Origin: UBA1738 sp045655325
GTDB taxonomy: Bacteria > Bacillota > Clostridia > UBA1381
Length of the DNA stretch: 64,000 nt
Assembly (NCBI GenBank): GCA_045655325.1
Contig: JAZOOY010000006.1
Span: 32,584-96,583 of the forward strand
Direction of reading: 5' to 3'
Positions 53,785 to 62,127 of the stretch are shown here, one piece after another (position 1 is the stretch's first letter; every line of letters begins with the position of its first letter). The translations under genes and the position numbers were made by a program. The notes under the pieces are model-generated. The model made no database searches and had not been told where the DNA came from. It worked only from the letters and a program-made list of their open reading frames with translations.

Positions 53785-54868
53785 CTTCTAAAACCCCTTT
53801 CTCAGAAATTCTTAAAAGCTGTTTATACATAAGCTTTTCGTCAAGACTTGTCTGTGCGCTTACGCTTATTCCAACTCTTGAAAGATTTTCCATTGTTTCC
53901 TTTAGAATTTTAAGGTCACAATTCTTGTCGTATAATAAAACCGTATCCACGTCATATTCAGGAGCAGGAGTAGGAAGCATATCAATGTAAACAGCAAAAC
54001 CGATTGCACGTGATGTGTGCTTCATTTTCTGCATCAATGCATCATACTGACCACCTGATAAAATACCTGATGAAATACCGTTAATAAATCCACGGAACAC
54101 AAAACCGTTGTAGTATCCCATATCGTTTATAACAGAGAAATCAAGACGGATTTTGTCACCAAAACTGCTTTCTAAAAGAAGTGATGTGATTTTTATAAGT
54201 TGTGCTAAAGCCTCGGAATCCTTAACAACCTCAATCTTTTTAAGGTTCTCAATAACATCCTGTGGCTTTCCGTATGACGCTATCAAAAGGTTTATATCAT
54301 CACAGGAAACATTTTCGCTCTTGCAGATTTCTTGAGCTCTTGATGCGTTTTTCTCGCTAATTGCAGAAAGAATTTCACGTTTTGCAATTTCAGTAAGGTC
54401 AAGGTTATCCAATATAAGAGAAACAATACCAAGGTGAGATATGTCTAGGATAAAATCATCTGACAAAAGCTCTAGGCTCTGCGCTGCAAGGGAAATAACC
54501 TCATATATGTTATAATCATCAATATCGCCGATGCATTCAAGACCTGCCTGCATAATTTCCTTATATGAACCTGTGCCTTTTGAAACACGGTAGACATTTT
54601 CGTCATAGAAAACTTTTTTAACGCCTGCAAAATTGTCCTTTGTATTCTTTATAATTGAAAGAGTAACGTCAGGCTTTAGTGCCAAAAGCTTTCCGTCAGT
54701 ATCGGTAAAAGTAATAATGCTTTCAGACACTAAAAAATCTTTATTTTTTACATAAAGATCATACTCTTCAAACTTACTCATTTTATAGGGAAGAAAGCCG
54801 TATTTTTTGTAAAGCCCACGCAGATTAAAAACAGCAAGCTCACGGCTTTTTAGGTTTTCGCTGATCAT
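53768..54868 (-). CDS. hisZ: ATP phosphoribosyltransferase regulatory subunit
   Basis: 366 residues, a catalytically inactive HisRS paralogue (class II synthetase fold; FEEYDLY, LALKPDVTLSI, YRVSKGTGSYKEIMQAGLE, YYNGFVFRGFI) that activates short HisG and mediates histidine feedback. The ATG at 54868 has GGAGGAG and overlaps the yerC stop by one base. A longer frame upstream lacks a matching start. Confidence 0.94.
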   Translation of the reverse strand: MISENLKSRELAVFNLRGLYKKYGFLPYKMSKFEEYDLYVKNKDFLVSESIITFTDTDGKLLALKPDVTLSIIKNTKDNFAGVKKVFYDENVYRVSKGTGSYKEIMQAGLECIGDIDDYNIYEVISLAAQSLELLSDDFILDISHLGIVSLILDNLDLTEIAKREILSAISEKNASRAQEICKSENVSCDDINLLIASYGKPQDVIENLKKIEVVKDSEALAQLIKITSLLLESSFGDKIRLDFSVINDMGYYNGFVFRGFINGISSGILSGGQYDALMQKMKHTSRAIGFAVYIDMLPTPAPEYDVDTVLLYDKNCDLKILKETMENLSRVGISVSAQTSLDEKLMYKQLLRISEKGVLEVENNA

Positions 54869-55158
54869 TATTTTTTCTCCTCCAATTTTTTGAGAATATT
54901 CTTGTAACCGCCACTTCCGTAAACAAGGCAACGATTTACTCGGCTGATAGTTGCAGTAGACGCACCTGTTTCCTTTGAAACAACCTGATAACTCTTTCCG
55001 TCATCAAGCATTCGTGCAACCTCTAAACGTTGCGAAATGTCCTGAAGTTCTTTAACAGTACAAATGTCCTCAAAAAAGTTTCGGCATTCTTCTTCGTCCT
55101 TTAATAGAAGAATAGCTCTTAAGAATTCTTTTGTTGCTTCTGTGTGAATATCTTTCAT
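54868..55158 (-). CDS. yerC: TrpR-like repressor YerC (candidate histidine regulator HisR)
   Basis: 96 residues of the TrpR/YerC-YecD family: DISQRLEVARML, then a helix-turn-helix SYQVVSKETGASTATISRVNRCL. In Gram-positive bacteria this family has been proposed as a histidine-synthesis repressor (HisR); its place as the first gene of yerC-hisZGDCBHAFIE fits. The ATG at 55158 has an AGGGTGA site; a GTG at 55170 is possible. A palindrome overlies its promoter. Confidence 0.9.
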   Translation of the reverse strand: MKDIHTEATKEFLRAILLLKDEEECRNFFEDICTVKELQDISQRLEVARMLDDGKSYQVVSKETGASTATISRVNRCLVYGSGGYKNILKKLEEKK

Positions 55159-55191
55159 AATATCAATCACCCTTCACTTTAATACTTTACC

Positions 55192-55220
55192 ATACTACCA
55201 CAGTATAGCGTAAAAGTCAA
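55192..55220 (-). promoter_or_regulatory. Promoter of yerC-his with palindromic operator candidate
   Basis: Minus strand TTGACT (55215-55220) and TAGTAT (55192-55197), 17-base spacer. A perfect ATACT-N5-AGTAT palindrome (55192-55206) covers the -10 box and spacer, with looser outer arms CTTTAC / GTAAAAG. Repressor binding here would block polymerase. Confidence 0.8.
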
Positions 55221-55251
55221 TGGTTTTATTGAAAATAATTAAATTGATATG

Positions 55252-55282
55252 AAAAAAACCTGCCGCAAACCGTAGCAGGTCT
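55252..55282 (-). terminator. Terminator of the MATE gene
   Basis: Stem GACCTGC / GCAGGTT around a GC-containing loop with a T7 tract on the minus strand, just after the stop. Confidence 0.85.
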
Positions 55283-55288
55283 ATTTTA

Positions 55289-56671
55289 TTATCCTTCAAC
55301 TATGTTTGATAGCCAGATGCCTGACTTTATGAGTAGGTATCCTATAAAGCATTTGACTGCTTCTAAGAGCTGACAAATCAAGTAAACAAGTAGCACATTA
55401 AGGTTTGTAAAGTGTGCAAGCAGGAATGCCGTTGGTACACTTATCAGCCAAGAAAATCCACTGTCGAAAAGGAAAGTGATAAGAGTTTTTCCACCGGAGC
55501 GAAGTGTGAAGTATATGCAGTGAAGCATACCGTGAAGTGGCATTGTAACCGCACTTATAAATATGAAGCCTGTAGCCAAAGTTCGTACGTCATCGGTGGT
55601 GTTATAAATCTGTGGGAATAGCTTTGAACAAGCCGCCATAACCGCACCAACACCTACGCATAAAAGGAAAGAACACCAGATAAGTTTCGGTGCAGATTTT
55701 TTAGCACCTTCCATATTGTTTGCACCAAGTAGCTGACCTATAACAACCGAAACTCCTGAACCGAATGCTATAAACATTACGTTAAACAGGTTTACAACCG
55801 TGTTTGAAATGTTCTGTCCTGCAACAACGTCAATTCCACGAAGTGAGTAGCACTGTGCAAGAGTTGCAATACTTGCAGACCATAAAAACTCGTTTGACAT
55901 AAGCGGGATAAGTCCCTTTATAAAAATTCTTTTTGCAAGTTCCGCAGGAACCTTAAGTGTTCTGTAAAGCCCTGTAACAAATCCCAACTTTTCTGCATTT
56001 AAGTGTGTCCATACCATAACAATTCCTGTTTGAACAAATCTTGATATTACAGTAGCAATACCGGCACCTACAACGCCAAGAGTAGGGAATGGACCAATGC
56101 CAAATATTAAAAGGTAGTTTAAAACTGTGTTGGTAATAACCGCTGCAATTCCGGCAGCCATAGGAACCACTGCATTACTGTCCTCGCGAAGTGAACTTGA
56201 GTAGGCGTTTTCAAATGCAAATGGGATAAGACCAAAAAGCATACCCGCCATATACTGTTTTGCATAGCCGAAGGTTGCTTCAAGGTCAATGCCCTTATCT
56301 GCATCGTGAAGATAAACACGGATTAAGTCATCACCAAAAAGAAGAAAGATTGCAATACCAAGAATTGACATAATAGTCACGGTAAGCATCTTAAATCTTA
56401 ATGAATCACGGGCACCTTTATAATCCTTTTTACCAAAGAACTGTGCGCTGAAGATACCTGCACCTGAAACGGCACCAAAAATTGTAATATTAAAAACAAA
56501 CAAAAGCTGGTTTACGATGGCAACGCCGGACATCTGCTCCGTACCAATCTGTCCAACCATAATATTGTCAATCATTGCAACGAAGTTGGTTATAAGGTTC
56601 TGAATCATAACCGGAATTGCAATTAAAAGTGTTCTTTTGTATATGCTGTGCTTTTTACCAGAGTGTCCCAT
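55289..56671 (-). CDS. MATE family efflux transporter
   Basis: 460 residues, twelve predicted helices in two halves. The start IAIPVMIQNLITNFVAMIDNIMVGQIG and the matching second half (GVSVVIGQLLGANNMEGAKK) are characteristic of NorM/DinF-like exporters, which use sodium or proton gradients to expel drugs or metabolites. Substrate unknown. Its ATG has GGGAG. Divergent from rpsB. Confidence 0.92.
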   Translation of the reverse strand: MGHSGKKHSIYKRTLLIAIPVMIQNLITNFVAMIDNIMVGQIGTEQMSGVAIVNQLLFVFNITIFGAVSGAGIFSAQFFGKKDYKGARDSLRFKMLTVTIMSILGIAIFLLFGDDLIRVYLHDADKGIDLEATFGYAKQYMAGMLFGLIPFAFENAYSSSLREDSNAVVPMAAGIAAVITNTVLNYLLIFGIGPFPTLGVVGAGIATVISRFVQTGIVMVWTHLNAEKLGFVTGLYRTLKVPAELAKRIFIKGLIPLMSNEFLWSASIATLAQCYSLRGIDVVAGQNISNTVVNLFNVMFIAFGSGVSVVIGQLLGANNMEGAKKSAPKLIWCSFLLCVGVGAVMAACSKLFPQIYNTTDDVRTLATGFIFISAVTMPLHGMLHCIYFTLRSGGKTLITFLFDSGFSWLISVPTAFLLAHFTNLNVLLVYLICQLLEAVKCFIGYLLIKSGIWLSNIVEG

Positions 56672-56770
56672 AAAATACTCCCAAATTTTATAATTTTTTC
56701 TATAACGGTAATATTATATATAATTAAGGTAGAAATGTCAATTAAAGTACAATAAAATATTAAAAAAATG

Positions 56771-56799
56771 TTGACAAATGGGGAAGATAGTGGTATAAT
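56771..56799 (+). promoter_or_regulatory. Consensus promoter of rpsB-tsf
   Basis: TTGACA and TATAAT with exactly 17 bases, followed by an unusually long leader of about 130 bases. Confidence 0.92.
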
Positions 56800-56806
56800 A
56801 CACAAG

Positions 56807-56909
56807 TTGAGTGTGTGCTAAAGTACAAAACACGCTCAATTTGACATTAAGCATACAGTCGGTAATACCTTTGTTTGTATTATTTTTCGGGTTGTAAGCT
56901 GACTGTAGA
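56807..56909 (+). other. Structured 5' leader of rpsB
   Basis: Two stem-loops: TTGAGTGTG / CACGCTCAA (56807-56815 with 56831-56839) and TACAGTC / GACTGTA (56854-56860 with 56903-56909), the second holding an inner GTAATAC / GTATTAT pair. Such a leader often serves ribosomal-protein autoregulation; whether S2 binds it is inference. Confidence 0.6.
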
Positions 56910-56935
56910 AGTAAAAAAACAAGGAGGATTTTAAA

Positions 56936-57667
56936 ATGTCAAACGTAATTGCTATGAAGCAGCTTTTAGAAGCAGGTGTTCACTTCGGACACCAGACAAG
57001 AAGATGGAACCCAAAAATGGCTGAATACATCTTCACAGAAAGAAACGGAATCTACATCATCGACCTTCAGAAGACAGTTAAGAAGATCGAAGAAGCTTAC
57101 TATTTCATCAGAGATATCGCAGCTTCAGGTGAAGATATCCTTTTCGTAGGAACAAAGAAACAGGCTCAGGATTCTATTAAGGAAGAGGCTGAAAGAGTTG
57201 GTATGTACTACGTAAACGCTAGATGGCTTGGTGGTATGATGACTAACTTCAAGACAATTCAGAAGAGAATTGACCGTCTTGCTCAGATCAACAAGATGGA
57301 AGAAGAAGGTACATTTGATCTACTTCCAAAGAAGGAAGTTATTAAGCTAAAGGCTCAGAGAGACAAGCTTGAAAAGTACCTTGGTGGTATTAAAGATATG
57401 AAGAAGCTTCCAGGTGCACTATTCGTAGTTGACCCTAAGAAAGAGCACATTGCTATCACAGAAGCAAAGAAGCTTGGTATTCCAGTAGTAGCTATCGTTG
57501 ATACAAACTGTGACCCAGATGACGTTGATTACGTAATCCCAGGTAACGACGATGCTATCCGTGCAGTTAAGCTAATCGCTTCAACAATTTCAAACGCTAT
57601 CATCGAAGGTAGACAGGGTGAAGATGCTGTAGCAGCAGCTGAAGCTACAACAGAAGTAGAAGAATAA
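56936..57667 (+). CDS. rpsB: 30S ribosomal protein S2
   Basis: 243 residues; MKQLLEAGVHFGHQTRRWNP, FVGTKKQAQD and the zinc-free clostridial pattern GGMMTNF are clear. Structural protein of the small-subunit head-platform junction. Strong AAGGAGG before the ATG. tsf follows after 22 bases, the conserved bacterial order. Confidence 0.98.
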   Translation: MSNVIAMKQLLEAGVHFGHQTRRWNPKMAEYIFTERNGIYIIDLQKTVKKIEEAYYFIRDIAASGEDILFVGTKKQAQDSIKEEAERVGMYYVNARWLGGMMTNFKTIQKRIDRLAQINKMEEEGTFDLLPKKEVIKLKAQRDKLEKYLGGIKDMKKLPGALFVVDPKKEHIAITEAKKLGIPVVAIVDTNCDPDDVDYVIPGNDDAIRAVKLIASTISNAIIEGRQGEDAVAAAEATTEVEE

Positions 57668-57689
57668 TAGTTTTCGGGAGGAAAAGATT

Positions 57690-58580
57690 ATGAGTTTTAC
57701 AGCACAAGACGTTAAGAACCTAAGAGAAATGACAAGCTGCGGTATGATGGACTGTAAGAAAGCTCTTACAGAAACAGGCGGCGATATGGATAAAGCAGTT
57801 GAATACCTAAGAGAAAAGGGTCTTGCAACTGCAGCAAAGAAGGCTGGAAGAATCGCATCAGAAGGTATCGTAAAGGTATACATGAACGATGCAAAGACAG
57901 TTTCAGTTGTTCTTGAAGTTAACTCAGAAACAGACTTCGTTGCAAAAAACAGCGAATTCCAGGATTTCGTAACAAGCGTTGCAGAAGTTGTTGCAAACAC
58001 AAACCCTGCTGACGTTGATGCTCTTGCAAACGAAAAGCTTGGCGACACAACAGTTGGCGAAGCTCTAACAGCACTAATCGCTAAGATTGGTGAAAATATG
58101 AAAATCAGAAGATTTGCTCGCTTTGAAGGTAACGTATGTTCATATACTCACGGCGAAGGCAGAATCGGTGTTATGGTTAAGGCTGAAGGCGCTCTTGACG
58201 CTGACGCTTACGAAGCTGCAAGAGACGTTGCAATGCAGATCGCAGCTATCAACCCACTATATCTTTCAAAGGACACAGTTCCAGCAGAAGATGTTGAACA
58301 CGAAAAGAAGATCATCCTTGCTCAGATGAAGGAAGATCCAAAGAACGCATCAAAGCCAGAAGCTATCCTTGAAAAGATGGTTATCGGTAAGCTTAATAAG
58401 TTCTTTGAACAGAACTGCCTACTTCAGCAGGAATTCGTTAAGGATTCTAACTTCTCAGTTGAAAAGTACCTTGATTCAAAGGGTGTTAAGCTTGTAGACT
58501 ACGTTCGTTTCGAAAAGGGCGAAGGTCTTGCAAAGAAAGAAGAAAACTTTGCTGACGAAGTTGCTTCAATGATTAAATAA
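57690..58580 (+). CDS. tsf: Translation elongation factor Ts
   Basis: 296 residues. Nucleotide-exchange factor that recycles EF-Tu. The UBA-like start (AQDVKNLREMTSCGMMDCKKAL), VNSETDFVAKN (EF-Tu contact) and VARNDAxF-type core are present. Co-transcribed with rpsB and closed by a terminator. Confidence 0.98.
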   Translation: MSFTAQDVKNLREMTSCGMMDCKKALTETGGDMDKAVEYLREKGLATAAKKAGRIASEGIVKVYMNDAKTVSVVLEVNSETDFVAKNSEFQDFVTSVAEVVANTNPADVDALANEKLGDTTVGEALTALIAKIGENMKIRRFARFEGNVCSYTHGEGRIGVMVKAEGALDADAYEAARDVAMQIAAINPLYLSKDTVPAEDVEHEKKIILAQMKEDPKNASKPEAILEKMVIGKLNKFFEQNCLLQQEFVKDSNFSVEKYLDSKGVKLVDYVRFEKGEGLAKKEENFADEVASMIK

Positions 58581-58593
58581 GTTTAAAAACTTA

Positions 58594-58634
58594 AAATCTC
58601 GGGACTGCCAATATGGCGGTTTCGGGATTTTTTT
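58594..58634 (+). terminator. Terminator of rpsB-tsf
   Basis: Two-level stem: AAATCTCG / CGGGATTT outside and ACTGCC / GGCGGT inside, loop AATAT, then T7. Confidence 0.88.
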
Positions 58635-58640
58635 ATGCAC

Positions 58641-58672
58641 AAAAAAGCGACTCTTTTTGAGTCGCTTAATTT
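58641..58672 (-). terminator. Terminator of the rnr-methyltransferase unit
   Basis: Stem AAGCGACTC / GAGTCGCTT, loop TTTTT, with T6 on the minus strand, directly after the methyltransferase stop. Confidence 0.9.
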
Positions 58673-59809
58673 TTATATATTCTTCGGTGGTCTTGCACCA
58701 TAATATTGGAAGATATTACACTTAATCATACCGTTATAAATTTTTCTTCGCTTATCAGCTTTTCTGCCGAAGTTGGTTTCAAAGTTTTCGTCAGATGCCA
58801 AAATGTAATATGACCAATCAGGCAATTTTTCAAATGCTTTTCCCATATCACGATACAGCTTTTGACATTCTTTAGCATCCGAAAGTCTTTCGCCATACGG
58901 TGGATTACAGATGATGCTTCCATATCTTATGTCAGAAGTGAATTTGGTAGCATCGCCAACCTGTGGCTTGATAACGTCAGAAAGCCCTGCAATTCTTGCG
59001 TTTTCTGTTGCAATTTCGATGGTGGCAGGGTCAATATCCGATGCTAAAATAGTAAGCGGCGTGTCACGTCTTTTACTTTGTGCTTCTTCACGTAGTCGTG
59101 ACCACATAACAGCATCAGACTGGTCAAATCCTTCACAGGAAAAGGTTCGCATAAGCCCTGGTGCTATGTTTCTTTTAAACATTGCCGCCTCAATTGGAAG
59201 TGTTCCGCTACCGCAGAATGGGTCGCATAGAGGATACTCGTATTTCCAAAAGCTTAGCATAACCATGGCAGCAGCTATTGTTTCCTTTAGAGGTGCTGCG
59301 TTTGAAATACGGCGGTAGCCACGCTTATGAAGACCATCACCTGATGTATCAATCATAAGGGTAACAAGGTCTTTCATAACAGAAAACTGTATTTGATAGC
59401 TTGCACCATCCTCTTCAAACCACTCAATGCCGTACTTTTCCGAAAGGGAAGAAACAATTGCTTTTTTAATAATTGCCTGACAATCTCGCATGCTGGCAAG
59501 TGTTGACTTTAAGCAAAAACCTTTAACAGGAAAAGCAGAATTTTTGGAAAGCCAACGGCTCCAGTCAAGTGCCTTGGTCTTTTCAAAAAGCTCTTCAAAG
59601 GAAGTGGCGGTAAATTCGCCTATTTTTATAAGCACACGCTCACCGCATCGCAAATAAAGGTTAGCTCTTGCCACATCTTCAAAAGTGCCAAGGAAAGTAA
59701 CTCTGCCGTCTTCAACCTTGTGGGTTTCGTATCCAAGCCATTTGAGTTCCTTGGCGATTAAAGCCTCCAAACCAAATATGCAAGGAATTACTATTTCAAA
59801 TTTATCCAT
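58673..59809 (-). CDS. THUMP-domain rRNA guanine methyltransferase (RlmL/YpsC type)
   Basis: 378 residues: THUMP RNA-binding domain (about 45-155) and a SAM methyltransferase domain with DPFCGSGTLPIEAA, ASDIDPATIEIA and the catalytic NPPYGERL. Related to the N-terminal half of E. coli RlmL, which makes m2G in 23S rRNA; the exact target here is inferred. Its start overlaps the rnr end by eight bases, so it is translated with RNase R. Confidence 0.9.
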   Translation of the reverse strand: MDKFEIVIPCIFGLEALIAKELKWLGYETHKVEDGRVTFLGTFEDVARANLYLRCGERVLIKIGEFTATSFEELFEKTKALDWSRWLSKNSAFPVKGFCLKSTLASMRDCQAIIKKAIVSSLSEKYGIEWFEEDGASYQIQFSVMKDLVTLMIDTSGDGLHKRGYRRISNAAPLKETIAAAMVMLSFWKYEYPLCDPFCGSGTLPIEAAMFKRNIAPGLMRTFSCEGFDQSDAVMWSRLREEAQSKRRDTPLTILASDIDPATIEIATENARIAGLSDVIKPQVGDATKFTSDIRYGSIICNPPYGERLSDAKECQKLYRDMGKAFEKLPDWSYYILASDENFETNFGRKADKRRKIYNGMIKCNIFQYYGARPPKNI

Positions 59810-61961
59810 TACGTCGTCCTCTTTTGTTCTTCTTAAATCTTCTGTATGCCGAATGTTTCTTTTCGGGTTTTCTTCGTGGTGGTTGTCTGTGGCCTTTTAA
59901 AACAAAGTCAATCTGACGTGTCAAAAGGTCTGCACGGACAATTTCAATTTCAATTTCATCGCCAATTTTATAAACCTTTCCACGGCGTTTTCCAACAATC
60001 ATACGTGCATTTTCGTCAAACTCGTAAAAATCGTCCTTGATAGTTTCAAGGCGGATAAGACCTTCAACTGTGTTTTCAAGCTCTGCAAAAATACCGAATG
60101 AAGTAACACCTGAAATGGTTGCCTTTGCCTCGCATCCAACAAAGTCCGCAATGTAAGCAGTTTTTAAAAGGTCGGTTGTATCACGTTCACAAAGCTCAGC
60201 CTCACGCTCTTTTTCGCTTGAATGAGTTGATGCATCGCCTACAATGTGGCGGAACACAGAAACATCCTTGCCGTCTAAAAAGTCCTTTAAAATCCTGTGA
60301 ATAATAAGGTCAGGATAACGGCGAATAGGGGATGTGAAGTGGCAATAGTACTTGGTTGCAAGTCCGAAGTGACCGTCACAAACAGGCAAATACTCCGCTT
60401 TCATCAAAGAACGAAGCATATATGTGCCGATTAAAACTTCATTTGGTGTATCCTTAACCTCATCAAGAATCTGTTGCAGGTCCTTTGGATAAACTTCGTT
60501 TCCTTTTATATAAAGTCCAAAGCCACCGATGAAACGTCTGAAACTTTCGATTTTTTCACCGTCAGGCTCTTGGTGGACACGATAAACAAATGGAATATCC
60601 GACCAGAATGCATATTCTGCCACAGTTTCATTGGCAACAAGCATAAACTCTTCAATAAGCTTGTGTGCGTCATTTCTGGTTACCTTTATAATATCTGTCG
60701 GGAATCCGTCATCGCCCAAAAGCACCTTGGATTCAGGGAAGTCAAAGTTAATACTTCCACGTGCCTCACGTCTTTTTGCCAAAATATGTGAAAGCTTCAG
60801 CATATTTTTAAGAGTAGGCACTATATGGGCATATTTTTGACATAGCTCTTCGTCGCCGTCAAAAATTTTCGCCACGTTATTATAAGTCATACGTTCACAA
60901 GAACAAATAACACTTTTTGCAATTTTATTAGAGATAACCTGACCGCTTTTATCAATTTCCATAATAACAGAAAGGGTCAAACGCTTAACCTGTGGATTCA
61001 AACTGCAAAGGCCGTTTGATAACCTTTCAGGAAGCATAGGGATAACCCTGTCAGGAAGATAAACGCTAGTTGCACGGCTAGATGCATCTTTTTCAAGTGC
61101 AGATTCAGGGGTAACGTAATGGGTTACGTCTGCAATATGAACACCTAGTTCAAAGTTGCCGTTTTCAAGTATTTTTAAAGAAACCGCATCGTCAAAATCA
61201 CGGGCATCGTCACCGTCAATGGTAAAGATAGTTTCACTTGTAAGGTCAAGTCTATCAGTTAAGTCATCATTCGAAATTTCGTCAGGATAGTTGTCAGCCT
61301 CTAGAAGTGATTCGGGAGAAAACTCTTTTTCTATATTATGCTCAAAAATAATGGCTTCGGTAAGAGTCTTAATATCACGGCTGTTACCCAAAACCGATAT
61401 AACTTCCGCATAAATATCACCATTTTTGGCAAAATCCGTTAGTTCCAAAAGAACTCTGTCGCCGATTTTTGCATTGCCGGGGTCAGTTATTTTAATTGTG
61501 CCAAAGATTCTTGTATTATCGGGAATAGCACAGAAATTATCAGCAAAAACAGCGCTTATGGTAGTGTTTCTTCGCTCCAAAACTTCCTTTATAACACCCT
61601 CATATCGTCCACGTTCTTTGCCTGTTATCTTGACTAAAACCCTGTCAGAATCAATGGCAGTTCCAAGTGAATCCTTTGGGATATAAATATCGTCCTGAAA
61701 GTTTTCACAGGTTACAAACCCAAATCTGCCTCTCGGGTTTGTTCGCAAAATTCCCGGGAATAGAAGATTTTTTTCGCAAACCGCATAGCGATTCTTTTTT
61801 GAAACAAAGATTTTGCCCTCGGAAACTAATTCATCCAAAATATTAGAAAATTCATCCAAATCTTCTTCCGGCACGCAAAGAACAAGTGCAAGCTCAGCGT
61901 AGGTGAGTGGCACGTATTCTTCCTGATTCATAAAGGCAAAAATCTTTTCTTTTCTATCCAT
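59802..61961 (-). CDS. rnr: Ribonuclease R
   Basis: 719 residues, a processive 3'-5' exoribonuclease for structured RNA. Order: N-terminal winged helix, cold-shock RNA-binding domains, RNB catalytic domain with GDDARDFDDAVSL (magnesium aspartates) and YCHFTSPIRRYPDL, an S1 domain (about 620-700) and a basic tail (KKNKRGRRNG) as in other RNase R proteins. GGAGG before the ATG. Confidence 0.96.
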   Translation of the reverse strand: MDRKEKIFAFMNQEEYVPLTYAELALVLCVPEEDLDEFSNILDELVSEGKIFVSKKNRYAVCEKNLLFPGILRTNPRGRFGFVTCENFQDDIYIPKDSLGTAIDSDRVLVKITGKERGRYEGVIKEVLERRNTTISAVFADNFCAIPDNTRIFGTIKITDPGNAKIGDRVLLELTDFAKNGDIYAEVISVLGNSRDIKTLTEAIIFEHNIEKEFSPESLLEADNYPDEISNDDLTDRLDLTSETIFTIDGDDARDFDDAVSLKILENGNFELGVHIADVTHYVTPESALEKDASSRATSVYLPDRVIPMLPERLSNGLCSLNPQVKRLTLSVIMEIDKSGQVISNKIAKSVICSCERMTYNNVAKIFDGDEELCQKYAHIVPTLKNMLKLSHILAKRREARGSINFDFPESKVLLGDDGFPTDIIKVTRNDAHKLIEEFMLVANETVAEYAFWSDIPFVYRVHQEPDGEKIESFRRFIGGFGLYIKGNEVYPKDLQQILDEVKDTPNEVLIGTYMLRSLMKAEYLPVCDGHFGLATKYYCHFTSPIRRYPDLIIHRILKDFLDGKDVSVFRHIVGDASTHSSEKEREAELCERDTTDLLKTAYIADFVGCEAKATISGVTSFGIFAELENTVEGLIRLETIKDDFYEFDENARMIVGKRRGKVYKIGDEIEIEIVRADLLTRQIDFVLKGHRQPPRRKPEKKHSAYRRFKKNKRGRRNG

Positions 61962-62058
61962 AATCTTCCTCCAAAATACATTTTACAATATATATGTAAA
62001 TACATCAAGTAAATTCGCAAAAAAACTTAAATATTGTGTCTAAAAAAGTAAAATTCTA

Positions 62059-62087
62059 TTGACTAAAAGGGAAAAAAGTTGTATAAT
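62059..62087 (+). promoter_or_regulatory. Promoter of secD-secF
   Basis: TTGACT and TATAAT with a 17-base spacer, 41 bases before the secD ATG. Confidence 0.85.
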
Positions 62088-62127
62088 TATATGGTATTTA
62101 TTTTATACAACGAAAGGATGAAAACTT

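Noticed and set aside
55159..55288. Possible T-box or histidine leader upstream of the his operon
   Set aside because: The leader between promoter and yerC is too short, with no specifier loop, TGGN-type sequence or His-codon run.
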